A stretch of 64,000 nucleotides of DNA from CAYHCE01 sp964355015 (GCA_964355015.1 CAYHCE010000007.1:36143-100142), one strand, 5' to 3'; shown: positions 8,682 through 18,302, counted from the first letter of the stretch. Numbers and translations are program-made. The notes: generated from the letters alone by a model not told the origin.

Positions 8682-10186
8682 GACGGGATCTGCTCGAAGG
8701 GAGTGGAGGCCGGAACGGAGGCGTGAAGGGCGGCGGGAAGAGCGGCAATCAGGGTGTCGGGCAGGGCCAGGCGGTTGGTGACGGCCTCGCTCCAGCCGAG
8801 GGTGAGCGAGGGCCAGACACCCCCCAGCAGCACCAGGGCGGAGAGCACCACCGCCGGGAACCGCTCGGACCAGGTGGTGCGTGGGTAGAGGGCTCTGGCA
8901 TTGTCGAGCCGACCGAAGCCCACCCGGTTGAACAGCCGCACCGCATAGACGGCGGTGAGCCCGGAGGCCAACAGGCAGCCCAGGGTGGGCAGCGGGAACT
9001 GGGTCCAGCTGCCCTGGAAGACCACCAGCTCGGCCACGAAACCCACCATGCCGGGCAGACCCGCTGCCGCCATCAGGGCCAGCAGAAACAGACCGAGCGT
9101 GAAGGGAAGTCCGCGCAGGGGGTTGAGCAGGCCCGAGAGTTCGGCGATCTCGGTGGTGCCCGTCTTGGCCTCGATCATGCCCACGAGGCAGAACAGCAGG
9201 GCCACGATCATGCCGTGCGCCAGCACCTGCGCCACCGCCCCCTGCAGACTCAGGGGAGTGGCGGCTGCGAGGGCGAGCACCAGCAGGCCCATATGGCCCA
9301 GGGAGCTGTAGGCCACCAGCCGGCGCATCTCCGTCTGGGCGATGGCGTTGAGGGCGCCGTAGATGGCGCCGATGGTTCCTGCCACGGCGATCACGGGCGC
9401 CCATTCAGACCAGGTGTCACCCATGAAGCCGATGGCGAAGCGGAGCAGGCCGTAGGCCCCCAGCTTCGAGACGGCACCGGCCAGAAGCATGGCCACGGGG
9501 GAGGAAGCCTCGCTGTAGGCGAGGGGCTGCCAGCCGTGCAGCGGCACCGCCGGCAGCTTCAGTCCGAAGGCCAGCACCAGCAGCGCCAGGATCCAGGGGC
9601 GGGCGCCCGCCGGAATCTCGGCCCGGGCCAGATCTTCGTAGGCAAGGCTGAAGCCGTTGGCATTGAGCAGACCGAGGGCCAGCACCCCGGCCAGCAGCGC
9701 GACTCCCGAAACGGCGCCGTAGAGGAGATAGCGGATGGCGGCCTCCTGGCGCCGCTGGTGACCCCAGATCGCCAGCAGCAGCGTGGTGGGGATCAGCACC
9801 AGCTCGAAGGCCAGCACGAACAGAAGCCCGTTACGGGCCAGCAGGGCACCCTGCAGACCGAGGTTGGTGGCCAGCATCAGGCCGTAGAACAGCCGCTGAC
9901 GGGGCAGATCGGGGGCGGCGGCCGCCACGGAAAGCAGGGTCAGAAGGGCGGTGAGGCCCACCAGGGGCAGGGAGAGACCGTCGAGGCCGAGGTGGAACTC
10001 CAGGCCCAGCCGCGGCAGCCAGGCGGCGCGCAGCTCGGCCACCGGCTGGCCGATCAGCGGCAGCACCAGCAGGGCCTGGACAGCGGCTGTGCCGGCCGAT
10101 AGCCGGCGGGGCCAGGGCCCCGCCGGAAGCACGATCATCGCCAGCACGGCCGCCAGCGGAAGCAACAGGAGAGTGAGAAGCATCAC
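8678..10186 (-). CDS. ndhD3: NADH dehydrogenase-like (NDH-1) subunit NdhD3
   Basis: 502 residues, an all-helical proton-pumping antiporter-like subunit of the MrpD/NuoM family. Helices carry the conserved Glu (ELVLIPTTLLLAIWG) and Lys/His positions expected of NuoM homologues (KLPAVPLHGWQPLAYSEASSP). It sits between ndhF3 (27 bp upstream) and cupA (4-bp overlap). In the NDH-1MS complex NdhD3/NdhF3 replace NdhD1/NdhF1 and confer CO2 uptake. Assignment to the D3 rather than D4 paralogue rests on cupS in the operon. Confidence 0.85.
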   Translation of the reverse strand: MMLLTLLLLPLAAVLAMIVLPAGPWPRRLSAGTAAVQALLVLPLIGQPVAELRAAWLPRLGLEFHLGLDGLSLPLVGLTALLTLLSVAAAAPDLPRQRLFYGLMLATNLGLQGALLARNGLLFVLAFELVLIPTTLLLAIWGHQRRQEAAIRYLLYGAVSGVALLAGVLALGLLNANGFSLAYEDLARAEIPAGARPWILALLVLAFGLKLPAVPLHGWQPLAYSEASSPVAMLLAGAVSKLGAYGLLRFAIGFMGDTWSEWAPVIAVAGTIGAIYGALNAIAQTEMRRLVAYSSLGHMGLLVLALAAATPLSLQGAVAQVLAHGMIVALLFCLVGMIEAKTGTTEIAELSGLLNPLRGLPFTLGLFLLALMAAAGLPGMVGFVAELVVFQGSWTQFPLPTLGCLLASGLTAVYAVRLFNRVGFGRLDNARALYPRTTWSERFPAVVLSALVLLGGVWPSLTLGWSEAVTNRLALPDTLIAALPAALHASVPASTPFEQIPS

Positions 10187-10213
10187 GGGGTGGAGTCGCT
10201 GGGTAAGCCGGCG

Positions 10214-12037
10214 TCAGAAGCGCAGCAGGGAGGGCGCCACGGCCGGTTGCCGGATCAGGATCCAGGCGCCCATCAGCAGCACGCCGATCAGCAGAGTGAG
10301 GGCATAGCCCTGCACGCGACCCGAGGTGCTCAGGCTGAGCCGCCGGGCGCCCTGAAGGGTCAGGCCGCCGCTGCGGTTAGTGAAGCCATCGACCAGCTGG
10401 CGATCGATCCAGTGGCTGGCCGCCGCCAGCACCACCACCAGACCCACCACCGTGCGGCGGTAGAAGCCCTCGGTGTGCATGTCGGCGGCGAGCCAGTGCT
10501 GGAGGCCGTCGAGCGCATGGGGCAACCGCAGCCAGGCCAGAGCCCCTCCCAGCAGGGTGGAGAGCAGCAGGGGAGCGGCCATCGGACCCCAGCCGAACCC
10601 CATTCCGGCAGGAGCGAGCAGGATGGGCAGGTGCAGCACCAGCCCCGCTCCCACCATGGTGGGCAGCACCATCAGCCAGAGCACTTCGGCGGAGCGGATG
10701 GTGAACGCCGAAGGCTGACCGCCCCAGATCAGCCGGAACATGCGCACCAGGCAGGCGCTGATCAGGGCGTTGGTGAGCAACAGCACACCGAGCAGCACCG
10801 AAGGTGCCCTGCCGCTGATCAGGGCATCGGCCAGCTGGAGGAGGGCGTCGAACCCGGCCAGTGGTGGCAGGGCCACCAGGCTGGCCGCCCCCACGAGAAA
10901 GGCGATCCCCATCAGCGGGCGCCGCGACCACAGGCCTCCGAGCTGGGTGAGGTCCTGGGTGACGTTGCTGGAGATCACGGTGCCCACCGCCATCACCAGC
11001 AGGGCCATCGGCAGGGGGTAGACGAGCAGCATGTGCGAGGCCGCGTCCACGGCGCCGCTGCCCACCGCAAGGAACAGCAGGCCGAACCAGCTGCTCACCA
11101 GGAAGGAGAGGGCGCGTTTTGCATCGATCTGGGCCAGGGCGATCAGGGCGCCCACGAGGGCCGTGGTCCCTCCGACCACCACCAGGAACACCTGAACGGT
11201 GGGGCTGATGGCCAGCAGCGGATAGAGCCGCAGCAGTACCCAGGCGCCGCCGGCCACCACCACCGAACTGCGCAACACCGTGGAGGGGAGAGGACCTTCC
11301 ATCGCCTCGTCGAGCCAGAGGTGGAGTGGGATCTGGGCGCATTTGCCCATCGGACCGGCCACCAGCGCCAGCAGGATCAGGGTGAGGGCCGGGGTGGGCT
11401 CCGTGTGGCTGGCCCAGACGGCCAGATCATTGAAGTTCCAGCTGCCCGCCATGGGCAGCAGGGCGATCACCCCCGCCAGCAGCACCAGGTCACCCACCCG
11501 CTTGGTGAGGAAGGCATCGCGCGCCCCCTTGACAACCAGCGACTGGTTGTACCAGGTGCCGACGATCAGATAGGTGCCCAGGGTGAGCAGCTCCAGCACC
11601 ACGTAGGAGAAGAACAGCGAGTCGGTGAGCACCAGGGCACAGAGGCCGGCCTCGAACACGTTCAGGGAGCCGAAGAAACGGGGCCAGCCCCAGTCCATCT
11701 CCAGGTAGCCGATCGCGTACACCTGGGCCAGCAGATGGACGCCGCAGATCATCGTCATGGCGATCAGCGCCGCACGATCGATCGTGGCGTCGAAAGGGAT
11801 CTTCAGTCCCGCCGTCGACAGCCAGGTCCAGCTGAAGGTGAGCGAGCGGCCGCCGCAGCCGATCCAGGCCAGCAGGCCATGGCCGAACGCCAGCAGATTC
11901 ATCAGCAGGTTGACGTACCCGGCCGGCCTGGGGCCGGTTCGGCTGATCAGGCCGGGGGTCCAGAGGAGGGAGAGCAGTCCGCCGAGCAGCGGATAGAGAG
12001 GGATCAACCAGGCCGTCTCGAAGAAGGGGACGGACAT
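10214..12037 (-). CDS. ndhF3: NDH-1 subunit NdhF3
   Basis: 607 residues, a NuoL/NdhF-type subunit, first gene of the minus-strand ndhF3-ndhD3-cupA-cupS operon. Recognisable are the N-terminal helices (WLIPLYPLLGGLLSLLW), FSYVVLELLTLGTYLIVG, PLHLWLDEAMEGPLPSTVL and a C-terminal anchoring helix. About 106 bp separate its start from the gene upstream, enough for a promoter. High-affinity versions of this operon are typically induced at low inorganic carbon through a LysR regulator; no such gene is in this window. Confidence 0.87.
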   Translation of the reverse strand: MSVPFFETAWLIPLYPLLGGLLSLLWTPGLISRTGPRPAGYVNLLMNLLAFGHGLLAWIGCGGRSLTFSWTWLSTAGLKIPFDATIDRAALIAMTMICGVHLLAQVYAIGYLEMDWGWPRFFGSLNVFEAGLCALVLTDSLFFSYVVLELLTLGTYLIVGTWYNQSLVVKGARDAFLTKRVGDLVLLAGVIALLPMAGSWNFNDLAVWASHTEPTPALTLILLALVAGPMGKCAQIPLHLWLDEAMEGPLPSTVLRSSVVVAGGAWVLLRLYPLLAISPTVQVFLVVVGGTTALVGALIALAQIDAKRALSFLVSSWFGLLFLAVGSGAVDAASHMLLVYPLPMALLVMAVGTVISSNVTQDLTQLGGLWSRRPLMGIAFLVGAASLVALPPLAGFDALLQLADALISGRAPSVLLGVLLLTNALISACLVRMFRLIWGGQPSAFTIRSAEVLWLMVLPTMVGAGLVLHLPILLAPAGMGFGWGPMAAPLLLSTLLGGALAWLRLPHALDGLQHWLAADMHTEGFYRRTVVGLVVVLAAASHWIDRQLVDGFTNRSGGLTLQGARRLSLSTSGRVQGYALTLLIGVLLMGAWILIRQPAVAPSLLRF

Positions 12038-12143
12038 CGAGGCGCGCGCTTGCGTGAACGGTCGCGGAAGACTAGGGCCCTGGCTCAGGGCTTGGGTTCA
12101 GCCATGAACTTGGGTTGCCTATCGGACCGTTAAGAGCTTGTGA

Positions 12144-12767
12144 TCAGCGGCCCAGCCGCAGCAGCGAGGCGGTGCTGTGCCGCAGCCAGAGCCAGTAGAG
12201 CCCACCGAAGAACAGGGCCGCCAGCAACCCGACCACGCTGGAGCCCAGCAGCAGACGAGCGCTGAAGCTCATCCCCAGCTGCTGGATCTCCTCCGCCTGG
12301 AGCCGGCCGAGATCCGGCCAGACCGGTCCTTCACCCAGCAACAGGCAGCCGATCCGGTAGTTCAGCCAGTAGAGCGGCAGGGAGGTGAACGGGTTGCTGA
12401 TCCAGGTCCCGGCGGCGGCGAGCAGATGGTTGCCGCGCACGAGGCTGGCCAGCCCCACCCCCAGCACGATCTGCAGGCCGAAGAACGGCAGACAGCCCGT
12501 GAACACTCCGGCGGCAAGGCCGCGCACCCGCTGACCATCGCTGCCTTCCTGCTTCCACAGCCAGAACAGGGTGCGCCGCAGACGCAGCAAGTGATGCCAC
12601 AGCAGGGTGCGCCAGCTGCGGCGGACCGAGCGCCTTCGCCTGGGCCGACCCTGGTCACGCGGGATCGGGTCCGGGCGGGTCTGGGCTGGGCGGGTCTGGT
12701 CTCTGCCGGCGTTGGTGGAGGGCATGCCTCGGGAGTCCGCTCCGGAACCGAAAGGATGGGGTGTCAA
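12144..12767 (-). CDS. DUF2062 domain membrane protein
   Basis: 207 residues from the ATG at 12767, or 193 from an in-frame ATG at 12725; the earlier start falls in Arg/Pro-rich low-complexity sequence and overlaps the longer version of the divergent ATPase frame, so the later one is at least as likely. The domain begins near RRTLFWLWKQEGSDGQRVRGLAAGVFTG and has the DUF2062 signature FFGLQIVLGVGLASLVRGNHLLAAAGTWISNPFT (split here by position), with three hydrophobic segments. Function unknown. Confidence 0.75.
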   Translation of the reverse strand: MTPHPFGSGADSRGMPSTNAGRDQTRPAQTRPDPIPRDQGRPRRRRSVRRSWRTLLWHHLLRLRRTLFWLWKQEGSDGQRVRGLAAGVFTGCLPFFGLQIVLGVGLASLVRGNHLLAAAGTWISNPFTSLPLYWLNYRIGCLLLGEGPVWPDLGRLQAEEIQQLGMSFSARLLLGSSVVGLLAALFFGGLYWLWLRHSTASLLRLGR

Positions 12768-12814
12768 CGCTAGGGGGAGCCGGTGGGGGGATCGGGTCCG
12801 GAGGCGCCGTGAGA

Positions 12815-15625
12815 ATGGATCTCACGGCCCTAGATTCCCGCGATCGTTCTGGCCAGCCTCCCGTGGTTCCCTCCGGTGACCCCGCCTGGCACGCCCTCGC
12901 AAGCGATGACTGCCTGACGCGACTGGGCTCCGGTCGCGACGGGCTGAGCACGGCCCAGACGGCGGAGCGGCTGGCCCGGTTCGGTCCCAACCGGCTGGAG
13001 CTGGCGGCCGGCCGCAGCAACCTGCGCATCCTGCTGGATCAGTTCAGCAACGTGATGCTGATCATGTTGCTGGCCGTGGCGGGGGTGTCCGCCAGCGTGG
13101 CCTTCCTGCAGCAGCGCTTCCCCAAGGACGCGATCGCCATTGCGCTGATCGTGTGCCTCAATGCCCTGCTGGGTTACGTCCAGGAGAGCCGTGCCCAGCA
13201 GGCCCTGCTGGCCTTGCGGCAGATGGCGCAGCCGCTGGTGCAGCTGCGGCGTGACGGTGAATGGCAGCGCCTGCCGAGCGAGCAGCTGGTGCCCGGCGAT
13301 CTGATCCGCCTCGAGGCAGGCGACTGCATTGCCGCTGATGCGCGGGTGCTGGAGGCGGCCGAACTGGGTGTGCGTGAGTCGGCGCTCACCGGCGAGACCG
13401 AAGCTGTGTTCAAGCAGGCGGAGCTGGTGCTCGACCCGGGCACCCCGGTGCTGGAGCGGCGCAATTGCCTCTTTCAGGGCACCGAGGTGGTGCGGGGGCG
13501 GGGCCTGGCTGTGGTGACCGGCACGGGCATGGCCACCGAACTGGGCCAGATCGCCGAGCTGATCAACAGCGCCGGCGGGGAGTCCACACCGCTGCAGCAA
13601 CGGCTGGATGGGCTGGCCCACGTGCTGGTGGCCTCGGCTCTGGCCCTGGTGGCGGTGGTGGTGCTGGGGGGATGGCTGCTCGGACAGTCACCGCTCAACC
13701 TGCTGGAGGTGGCCCTGAGCATGGCGGTGGCGATCGTGCCGGAGGGCCTGCCGGCGGTGATCACCGTGACCCTGGCGATCGGCACCCAGCGGATGGTGCA
13801 GCGGGCCGCCCTGATCCGCCGCCTGCCGGCGGTGGAGGCGCTGGGATCGGTCACCGTGATCTGCACCGACAAGACCGGCACCCTCACCCAGAACCGGCAG
13901 GTGGTGCAGGAGCTGCGCTGCGGCTCCGACTCCATCGCGGTCAGCGGCCATGGCTACGACCCGAGGGGCACGTTCTCCGCCACACCGCTCCTCCCTCCGG
14001 CGGGCAGCTCCCGGGGCTGCAGGGAAGGGGCGGTGGCGTTGCTGCTCAGCGCCGGCGTGCTCTGCAGCGACGCCGAACTGCGGCAGGACCCCGAGGGCGA
14101 CTGGGAGGTGCTCGGCGACCCCACCGAGGGCGCCCTGGTGGTGGCGGCGGCCAAGGCAGAGCTCGATGCCTTCGCGCTGCGGGGACGCTATCTCCGCCGT
14201 GGCGAGATTCCGTTCAGCTCCGAGCGCCAGCTGATGGCGGTGTGGGTGCGCGACCCGGATGGCAGCCTGCAGGCTCCGCTGGGGGCTGCGGCGGCGGGCT
14301 CCCGCCAACTCCTGATCAGCAAGGGCGCGCCGGAGATGATCATCCCCACCTGCAACCGCTGGCTCAACGGCGATGGCGTGGTGCCGTTGGCGGAGGCCGA
14401 GCGGCAGTGGTGGCTCCAACAGGCCCGTGAACTGGCGGCTTCCGGCCTGCGGGTGCTGGCCTTCGCCTGCGTCCCCCATCACAGCGATCCGGAGCTGGAA
14501 CTCTGTGAACAGGTGCTGCTCGGCCTGATGGCCCAGCTCGATCCGCCGCGGCCGGAAGTGAGCGAAGCCGTGGCCCGCTGCCGTCAGGCCGGCATCCGGC
14601 CCGTGATGATCACCGGCGACCATCCCCTCACCGCCAGGGCGATCGGGGCCGGAATCGGCTTGGTGGATCAGCACGCTCAGGTGGTGCTGGGCCGGGAGCT
14701 GGAACAGCTGGAGGATCGACCCCTGCGCCAGCTGGTCAGCCACTGCAGCGTCTACGCCCGTGTGGCGCCCGACCAGAAACTCCGGATCGTCAGGGCGCTG
14801 CAGGCCAACGGCGAGGTGGTGGCGATGACCGGCGACGGTGTCAACGACGCCCCGGCCCTCAAGCAGGCCCATATCGGCGTGGCCATGGGAATCACCGGCA
14901 CGGCGGTGACCAAGGAGGCCTCCGACATGGTGCTCCTCGATGACAACTTCGCCACGATCGTGAACGCAGTGGAGGAAGGCCGGCTTGTCTATGCCAACAT
15001 CCGCCGCTTCGTGAAGTACATCCTGGGCAGCAACGTCGGGGAGTTGCTCACCATCGCGGCAGCGCCCCTGGTGGGACTGGTGGGAGTGCCGCTGACTCCA
15101 CTGCAGATCCTCTGGATGAATCTGGTCACCGATGGCCTGCCCGCCCTGGCCCTGGCCCTTGAGCCCGGCGAGGAGGGGCTGATGCAGCGCCCGCCGGCGA
15201 AGCCCGGCGAATCGATCTTCGCCCGCGGCATCGGCTCCTACATCCTGCGCATCGGCGTGGTGTTCGCGGCGCTCACCATCCTGTTGATGTTCATGGCCGC
15301 CCGCGCCGGGGCCTCCTGGAAGACCATGGTCTTCACCACGCTCTGTCTGGCCCAGATGGGCCATGCCCTTTCGGCCCGCAGTGATCTTCCCCTGATCCGG
15401 GTGAATCCCTTCTCCAACCCCTGGCTGATCGGCGCGGTGGCACTCACCACCGTGCTGCAACTGGCAGTGCTCTATGTGCCACCTCTCTCGCTCTTCTTCG
15501 GTACCGATCCGCTCTCACTGGCAGAACTCGGAGTCTGTGTGGGAGTGAGCGCGCTGTTCTTCCTCTACCTGGAGCTCGACAAGCTGCTGCGCCGGTGGCG
15601 CAGCAGGATGGGGGCGGATACCTGA
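12815..15625 (+). CDS. P-type cation-transporting ATPase, PacL/SERCA-like (probable Ca2+ pump)
   Basis: 936 residues from the ATG at 12815; an ATG at 12761 is in frame but overlaps the divergent gene. The N-terminal cation-ATPase domain contains ERLARFGPNRLEL. Actuator loop is LTGETEAV, membrane helix 4 is VPEGLPAVITVTLAIGTQRM (PEGLP site), the phosphorylated Asp is D352 in DKTGTLT, the hinge is TGDGVNDAP (about 672) and helix 6 is NLVTDG (about 769). PEGLP together with NxxTD is the Ca2+-site pattern of type IIA pumps. A truncated relative lies at 44.8 kb. Confidence 0.88.
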   Translation: MDLTALDSRDRSGQPPVVPSGDPAWHALASDDCLTRLGSGRDGLSTAQTAERLARFGPNRLELAAGRSNLRILLDQFSNVMLIMLLAVAGVSASVAFLQQRFPKDAIAIALIVCLNALLGYVQESRAQQALLALRQMAQPLVQLRRDGEWQRLPSEQLVPGDLIRLEAGDCIAADARVLEAAELGVRESALTGETEAVFKQAELVLDPGTPVLERRNCLFQGTEVVRGRGLAVVTGTGMATELGQIAELINSAGGESTPLQQRLDGLAHVLVASALALVAVVVLGGWLLGQSPLNLLEVALSMAVAIVPEGLPAVITVTLAIGTQRMVQRAALIRRLPAVEALGSVTVICTDKTGTLTQNRQVVQELRCGSDSIAVSGHGYDPRGTFSATPLLPPAGSSRGCREGAVALLLSAGVLCSDAELRQDPEGDWEVLGDPTEGALVVAAAKAELDAFALRGRYLRRGEIPFSSERQLMAVWVRDPDGSLQAPLGAAAAGSRQLLISKGAPEMIIPTCNRWLNGDGVVPLAEAERQWWLQQARELAASGLRVLAFACVPHHSDPELELCEQVLLGLMAQLDPPRPEVSEAVARCRQAGIRPVMITGDHPLTARAIGAGIGLVDQHAQVVLGRELEQLEDRPLRQLVSHCSVYARVAPDQKLRIVRALQANGEVVAMTGDGVNDAPALKQAHIGVAMGITGTAVTKEASDMVLLDDNFATIVNAVEEGRLVYANIRRFVKYILGSNVGELLTIAAAPLVGLVGVPLTPLQILWMNLVTDGLPALALALEPGEEGLMQRPPAKPGESIFARGIGSYILRIGVVFAALTILLMFMAARAGASWKTMVFTTLCLAQMGHALSARSDLPLIRVNPFSNPWLIGAVALTTVLQLAVLYVPPLSLFFGTDPLSLAELGVCVGVSALFFLYLELDKLLRRWRSRMGADT

Positions 15626-15635
15626 TCGTTCAGGC

Positions 15636-15878
15636 TCACCCTGCGTTCGCCCTCCCCTCCGCGGAAGGGTGGGGATGGAGATGGAGTGCGCTGTCGATGG
15701 TCGCCAGGCCGATCGTCAAGGCAAGACAGCCGAGCATGACCACCGGAACGATCGGAGTGGTGCCTCTCCGCAGCTGAACCCGGTTGCTCACACTCGGCAG
15801 GACCGGAGCACCGCAGTCGCGGCAGACCAGCCGGCTTTCACCGGCGCCGCGTTGCTGGCGGCTCAGCTGGGTCACCAT
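15636..15878 (-). CDS. Small membrane protein with a Cys-x2-Cys knuckle
   Basis: 80 residues, ATG at 15876-15878. The N-terminal half carries VCRDCGAPVLP, half of a zinc ribbon; the C-terminal half is one hydrophobic helix (PIVPVVMLGCLALTIGLATI). The stop is 10 bp from the convergent ATPase stop and the gene diverges from the secreted protein at 15934. The organisation looks like a real small protein; function not recognised. Confidence 0.5.
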   Translation of the reverse strand: MVTQLSRQQRGAGESRLVCRDCGAPVLPSVSNRVQLRRGTTPIVPVVMLGCLALTIGLATIDSALHLHPHPSAEGRANAG

Positions 15879-15933
15879 GCGGCAGCAGTGTGCGCGCTGC
15901 GCGATGATCCGTGCAGGAGTTCTTCAATCCACG

Positions 15934-16215
15934 ATGTTCCGTACGCTCTCGCTGCCTGGCAGGAGTTACCCCCCCGGCCTCGTTGCCGGAGGATCGGTGC
16001 TGATCCTGTTCAGCGCCCTTCTGATCGGGGCTGACAGGGCTGAGGCCCAGCAAACGGAACGGTTCTCCCAGCAGCAGTCGAAGCTGCTCGAGATCAATGC
16101 CGCGACCCGTTCCTGCCTTCAGGCGGCCAGGGCCTCTACCGATCTCCGCAATTGCATGAAGACGGAACGTGAGGCCATCCGTGGCCAGCGTACGAAGCAG
16201 AAGGATCAAGGCTGA
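15934..16215 (+). CDS. Small secreted hypothetical protein
   Basis: 93 residues from the ATG at 15934, preceded by an AGGAG at good spacing. The signal peptide is clear: Arg-containing n-region, core LVAGGSVLILFSALLIG, cleavage after DRAEA. The mature part is a charged helical peptide with two Cys (TRSCLQ and RNCMKTE) that could form a disulfide. The frame is open further upstream, without coding character. Not recognised. Confidence 0.6.
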   Translation: MFRTLSLPGRSYPPGLVAGGSVLILFSALLIGADRAEAQQTERFSQQQSKLLEINAATRSCLQAARASTDLRNCMKTEREAIRGQRTKQKDQG

Positions 16216-16548
16216 GTCCCGTTCCGCGGCTGCTTCTGCGCAGGGAAGCCTGGGTTCTGGTGTTGTGGACCCCACTGCCTTGAGCCTCATTCTTGGGCCT
16301 CATTCGTGTAGACACGCTGGGGTTGTCGGTCGGATAAGTGGATCCACGTTCCGTGCTCACGCAGCGTGCGCTCACGGCCCGTTGAGAGGCCGTCGCGGGA
16401 GTGGGCACGTGCGGCGGCGGCTCCAGCCTTCCGATCCGATTTCCTCTGCTGTTCGCCAGCCCAGGCAGCCGTGCTGAGCTGAACACCTGCCCGCAGGCTC
16501 CAGAGGCACCCCCGGGAGGCAGAATCCTGTCGGTTCTGCCGTTCGTCC
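16216..16548. other. Intergenic stretch, nothing recognised
   Basis: 333 bp between the small secreted protein and the Ca2+/Na+ antiporter. Open frames exist on both strands but have the composition of antisense shadows. No tRNA, terminator hairpin with a T-tract, or repeat was seen. Confidence 0.5.
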
Positions 16549-17631
16549 GTGCTCAGCGTCGTCGAGATCATTGTCGGGATCCTGCTGCTGTTCGGCGGCG
16601 GCGAACTGTTCGTGCAGGGGTCCGTGGCCCTGGCCCTGCTGCTCGGGATCCCTCAGCTGGTGATCGGTCTCACGGTTGTGGCCATGGGCACCAGCGCCCC
16701 GGAGCTGTTCGTCAGTGTGCTGTCCACCCTTCAGGGAGCCGACGATCTGGCCGTCAGCAACGTGGTGGGCAGCAACATCTTCAACGTGCTGGTGGTGCTG
16801 GGCTGCAGTGCCCTGATCCTGCCCTTGCGGGTGCACAGTCGCTTGATCCGCCGGGATGTGCCCTTGCTCCTGGCCGTCTCGATGGCCGTGTGGGGCATGG
16901 CCTCGCCCGGTCGGGTCACCTGGCAGGCCGGTCTCGCCCTGATGGTGGGCGTCGTGATCAACACGATCTGGGAAGTGCGGACCGCCCGTGAGGAAGATGC
17001 GGCCGGCGTCGAGGGCGAGATCGATGATTCCGAGGCCGCCGGTGGCTATGGCCCCGCACTGGTGAAGCTGGTGGCGGGCCTGGCCCTGCTGGTATGGGGC
17101 TCCCAGATCCTGGTGAAGGGCGCCACCGCGATCGCCCTCAGCCTGGGGGTGAGCGAAACCCTGATTGGCCTCACGATCGTGGCCGCAGGCACGTCAATGC
17201 CGGAACTGGTCACTTCGATCGTGGCGGCCCTGCGCGGCAAGGCCGACCTGGCCATCGGCAACGTGATCGGCAGCAATCTGCTGAACCAGCTGGTGATCCT
17301 GGGCGGCTGCGCCTTCCTCTCCGGCGGACGCGGCCTGAGCGTGGATCCGGTGATGGTGCAGCGGGATCTGCCGATCATGGTGCTCACCACCCTCGCCTGT
17401 CTGCCGATCTTCTGGACCGGTGGCGTGATCACGCGCCGCGAGGGCATGATCCTGATCGGTCTCTACGGCCTCTATCTGGTCGAACAGATCCTGCCGATCA
17501 CAGTGCCCGCTCTGGCCACTCCCGTGCGGCTGTTCATGCTCCTGGGGGTGATTCCGGTCGTCCTGCTGCTGCTGGCCTGGCAGTGTTACCGCTACTGGCA
17601 CCTCTCCAGGCGGTTCAACGCCGGCAGCTAG
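16549..17631 (+). CDS. Calcium/sodium antiporter (CaCA family, YrbG-like)
   Basis: 360 residues from GTG at 16549. Two homologous five-helix halves each carry an alpha-repeat: GTSAPELFVSVLS with NVVGSNIFN in the first, GTSMPELVTSIVA with NVIGSNLLN in the second; the two Glu are the ion ligands. An acidic cytoplasmic linker (REEDAAGVEGEIDDSEAA) joins the halves. It would extrude Ca2+ in exchange for Na+ or H+. The TAG stop forms a palindromic CTAG with the stop of the convergent next gene. Confidence 0.88.
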   Translation: MLSVVEIIVGILLLFGGGELFVQGSVALALLLGIPQLVIGLTVVAMGTSAPELFVSVLSTLQGADDLAVSNVVGSNIFNVLVVLGCSALILPLRVHSRLIRRDVPLLLAVSMAVWGMASPGRVTWQAGLALMVGVVINTIWEVRTAREEDAAGVEGEIDDSEAAGGYGPALVKLVAGLALLVWGSQILVKGATAIALSLGVSETLIGLTIVAAGTSMPELVTSIVAALRGKADLAIGNVIGSNLLNQLVILGGCAFLSGGRGLSVDPVMVQRDLPIMVLTTLACLPIFWTGGVITRREGMILIGLYGLYLVEQILPITVPALATPVRLFMLLGVIPVVLLLLAWQCYRYWHLSRRFNAGS

Positions 17632-18155
17632 CCGATCCCCGGTCGGGGAGTCGAACTCAGGCTCGCGGTTTCGAGCCGGCGCAGCAACCGGCTCAGTCGG
17701 CTGCGGTTGTAGCGCTGCACCCAGAGGCAGGGCAGGTTAAGCAGGGTGGCCGCTGCCAGCTGGATCAGCACGCCCCCGGGCGGCAGCCAGAGGGCGGTGA
17801 TCAGCCAGCAGGGCCAGATCGCCAGGTGCACCAGTTCCGCCCGCCGGGTTTCGGCCAGGAAGCGACGAACCACGGCCGGTTCTGCCGTCTGGATCGTGCC
17901 CTTGTCGAAGCCGCCGGGGAAGAACCGTCCGGCGTCGGGCAGCCGATCCTTCCAACGGCGGATGCCGAGAACCTGCTCATACCAGCGCTGATTCCCCCCC
18001 GTTCCCAGCAGGCGGGCCAGGGCGCTGTCGTTCTCCAGCCAGGGGAGCGGCAGCCGGCTGCCGGCCCAGCCCAGCAGCAGCGAGACCGTGAGCCACCCGG
18101 CCGCACTCACGCCCGCCACCACCGATCCCGCTGCGAGCCCGTTGAAGCTGCCCAT
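17628..18155 (-). CDS. CrtO-like glycosyl-carotenoid acyltransferase family protein
   Basis: 175 residues with two or three hydrophobic segments. The central RWYEQVLGIRRWKDRLPDAG and RFFPGGFDKG stretches match the family named after Staphylococcus CrtO (glycosyl-4,4'-diaponeurosporenoate acyltransferase), which is widespread in cyanobacteria where the substrate is not established. ATG at 18155. Convergent with the antiporter gene, sharing the CTAG stop palindrome. The family call is fairly secure; the reaction is inferred. Confidence 0.65.
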   Translation of the reverse strand: MGSFNGLAAGSVVAGVSAAGWLTVSLLLGWAGSRLPLPWLENDSALARLLGTGGNQRWYEQVLGIRRWKDRLPDAGRFFPGGFDKGTIQTAEPAVVRRFLAETRRAELVHLAIWPCWLITALWLPPGGVLIQLAAATLLNLPCLWVQRYNRSRLSRLLRRLETASLSSTPRPGIG

Positions 18156-18302
18156 GCTCAGCCCCGCTCGAACCTGCCCACCGGCCCCTGCAGCACCGAC
18201 AACCGCTGGGGCAGCGACATCCAGCCAAGGCCCGGTCCGAAGCCGGGTGATGCGGACGTGCTGCTCACGGCAAGGCTGTGGTCGTGGTAACGGAGCGTGA
18301 AT

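Noticed and set aside
8682..9404. Upstream extension of the cupA frame
   Set aside because: It runs antiparallel in frame with ndhD coding sequence and has Arg/Pro/Gly-rich content; the ATG at 8681 overlaps the ndhD stop neatly.
10190..12133. 647-codon plus-strand open frame opposite ndhF3/ndhD3
   Set aside because: Composition is dominated by Gln, His, Arg and Gly from antisense GC-rich codons; ndhF3 on the other strand is unmistakable.
13688..15460. 590-codon minus-strand frame inside the Ca2+-ATPase gene
   Set aside because: Antisense shadow; the P-type ATPase motifs on the plus strand account for the whole region.
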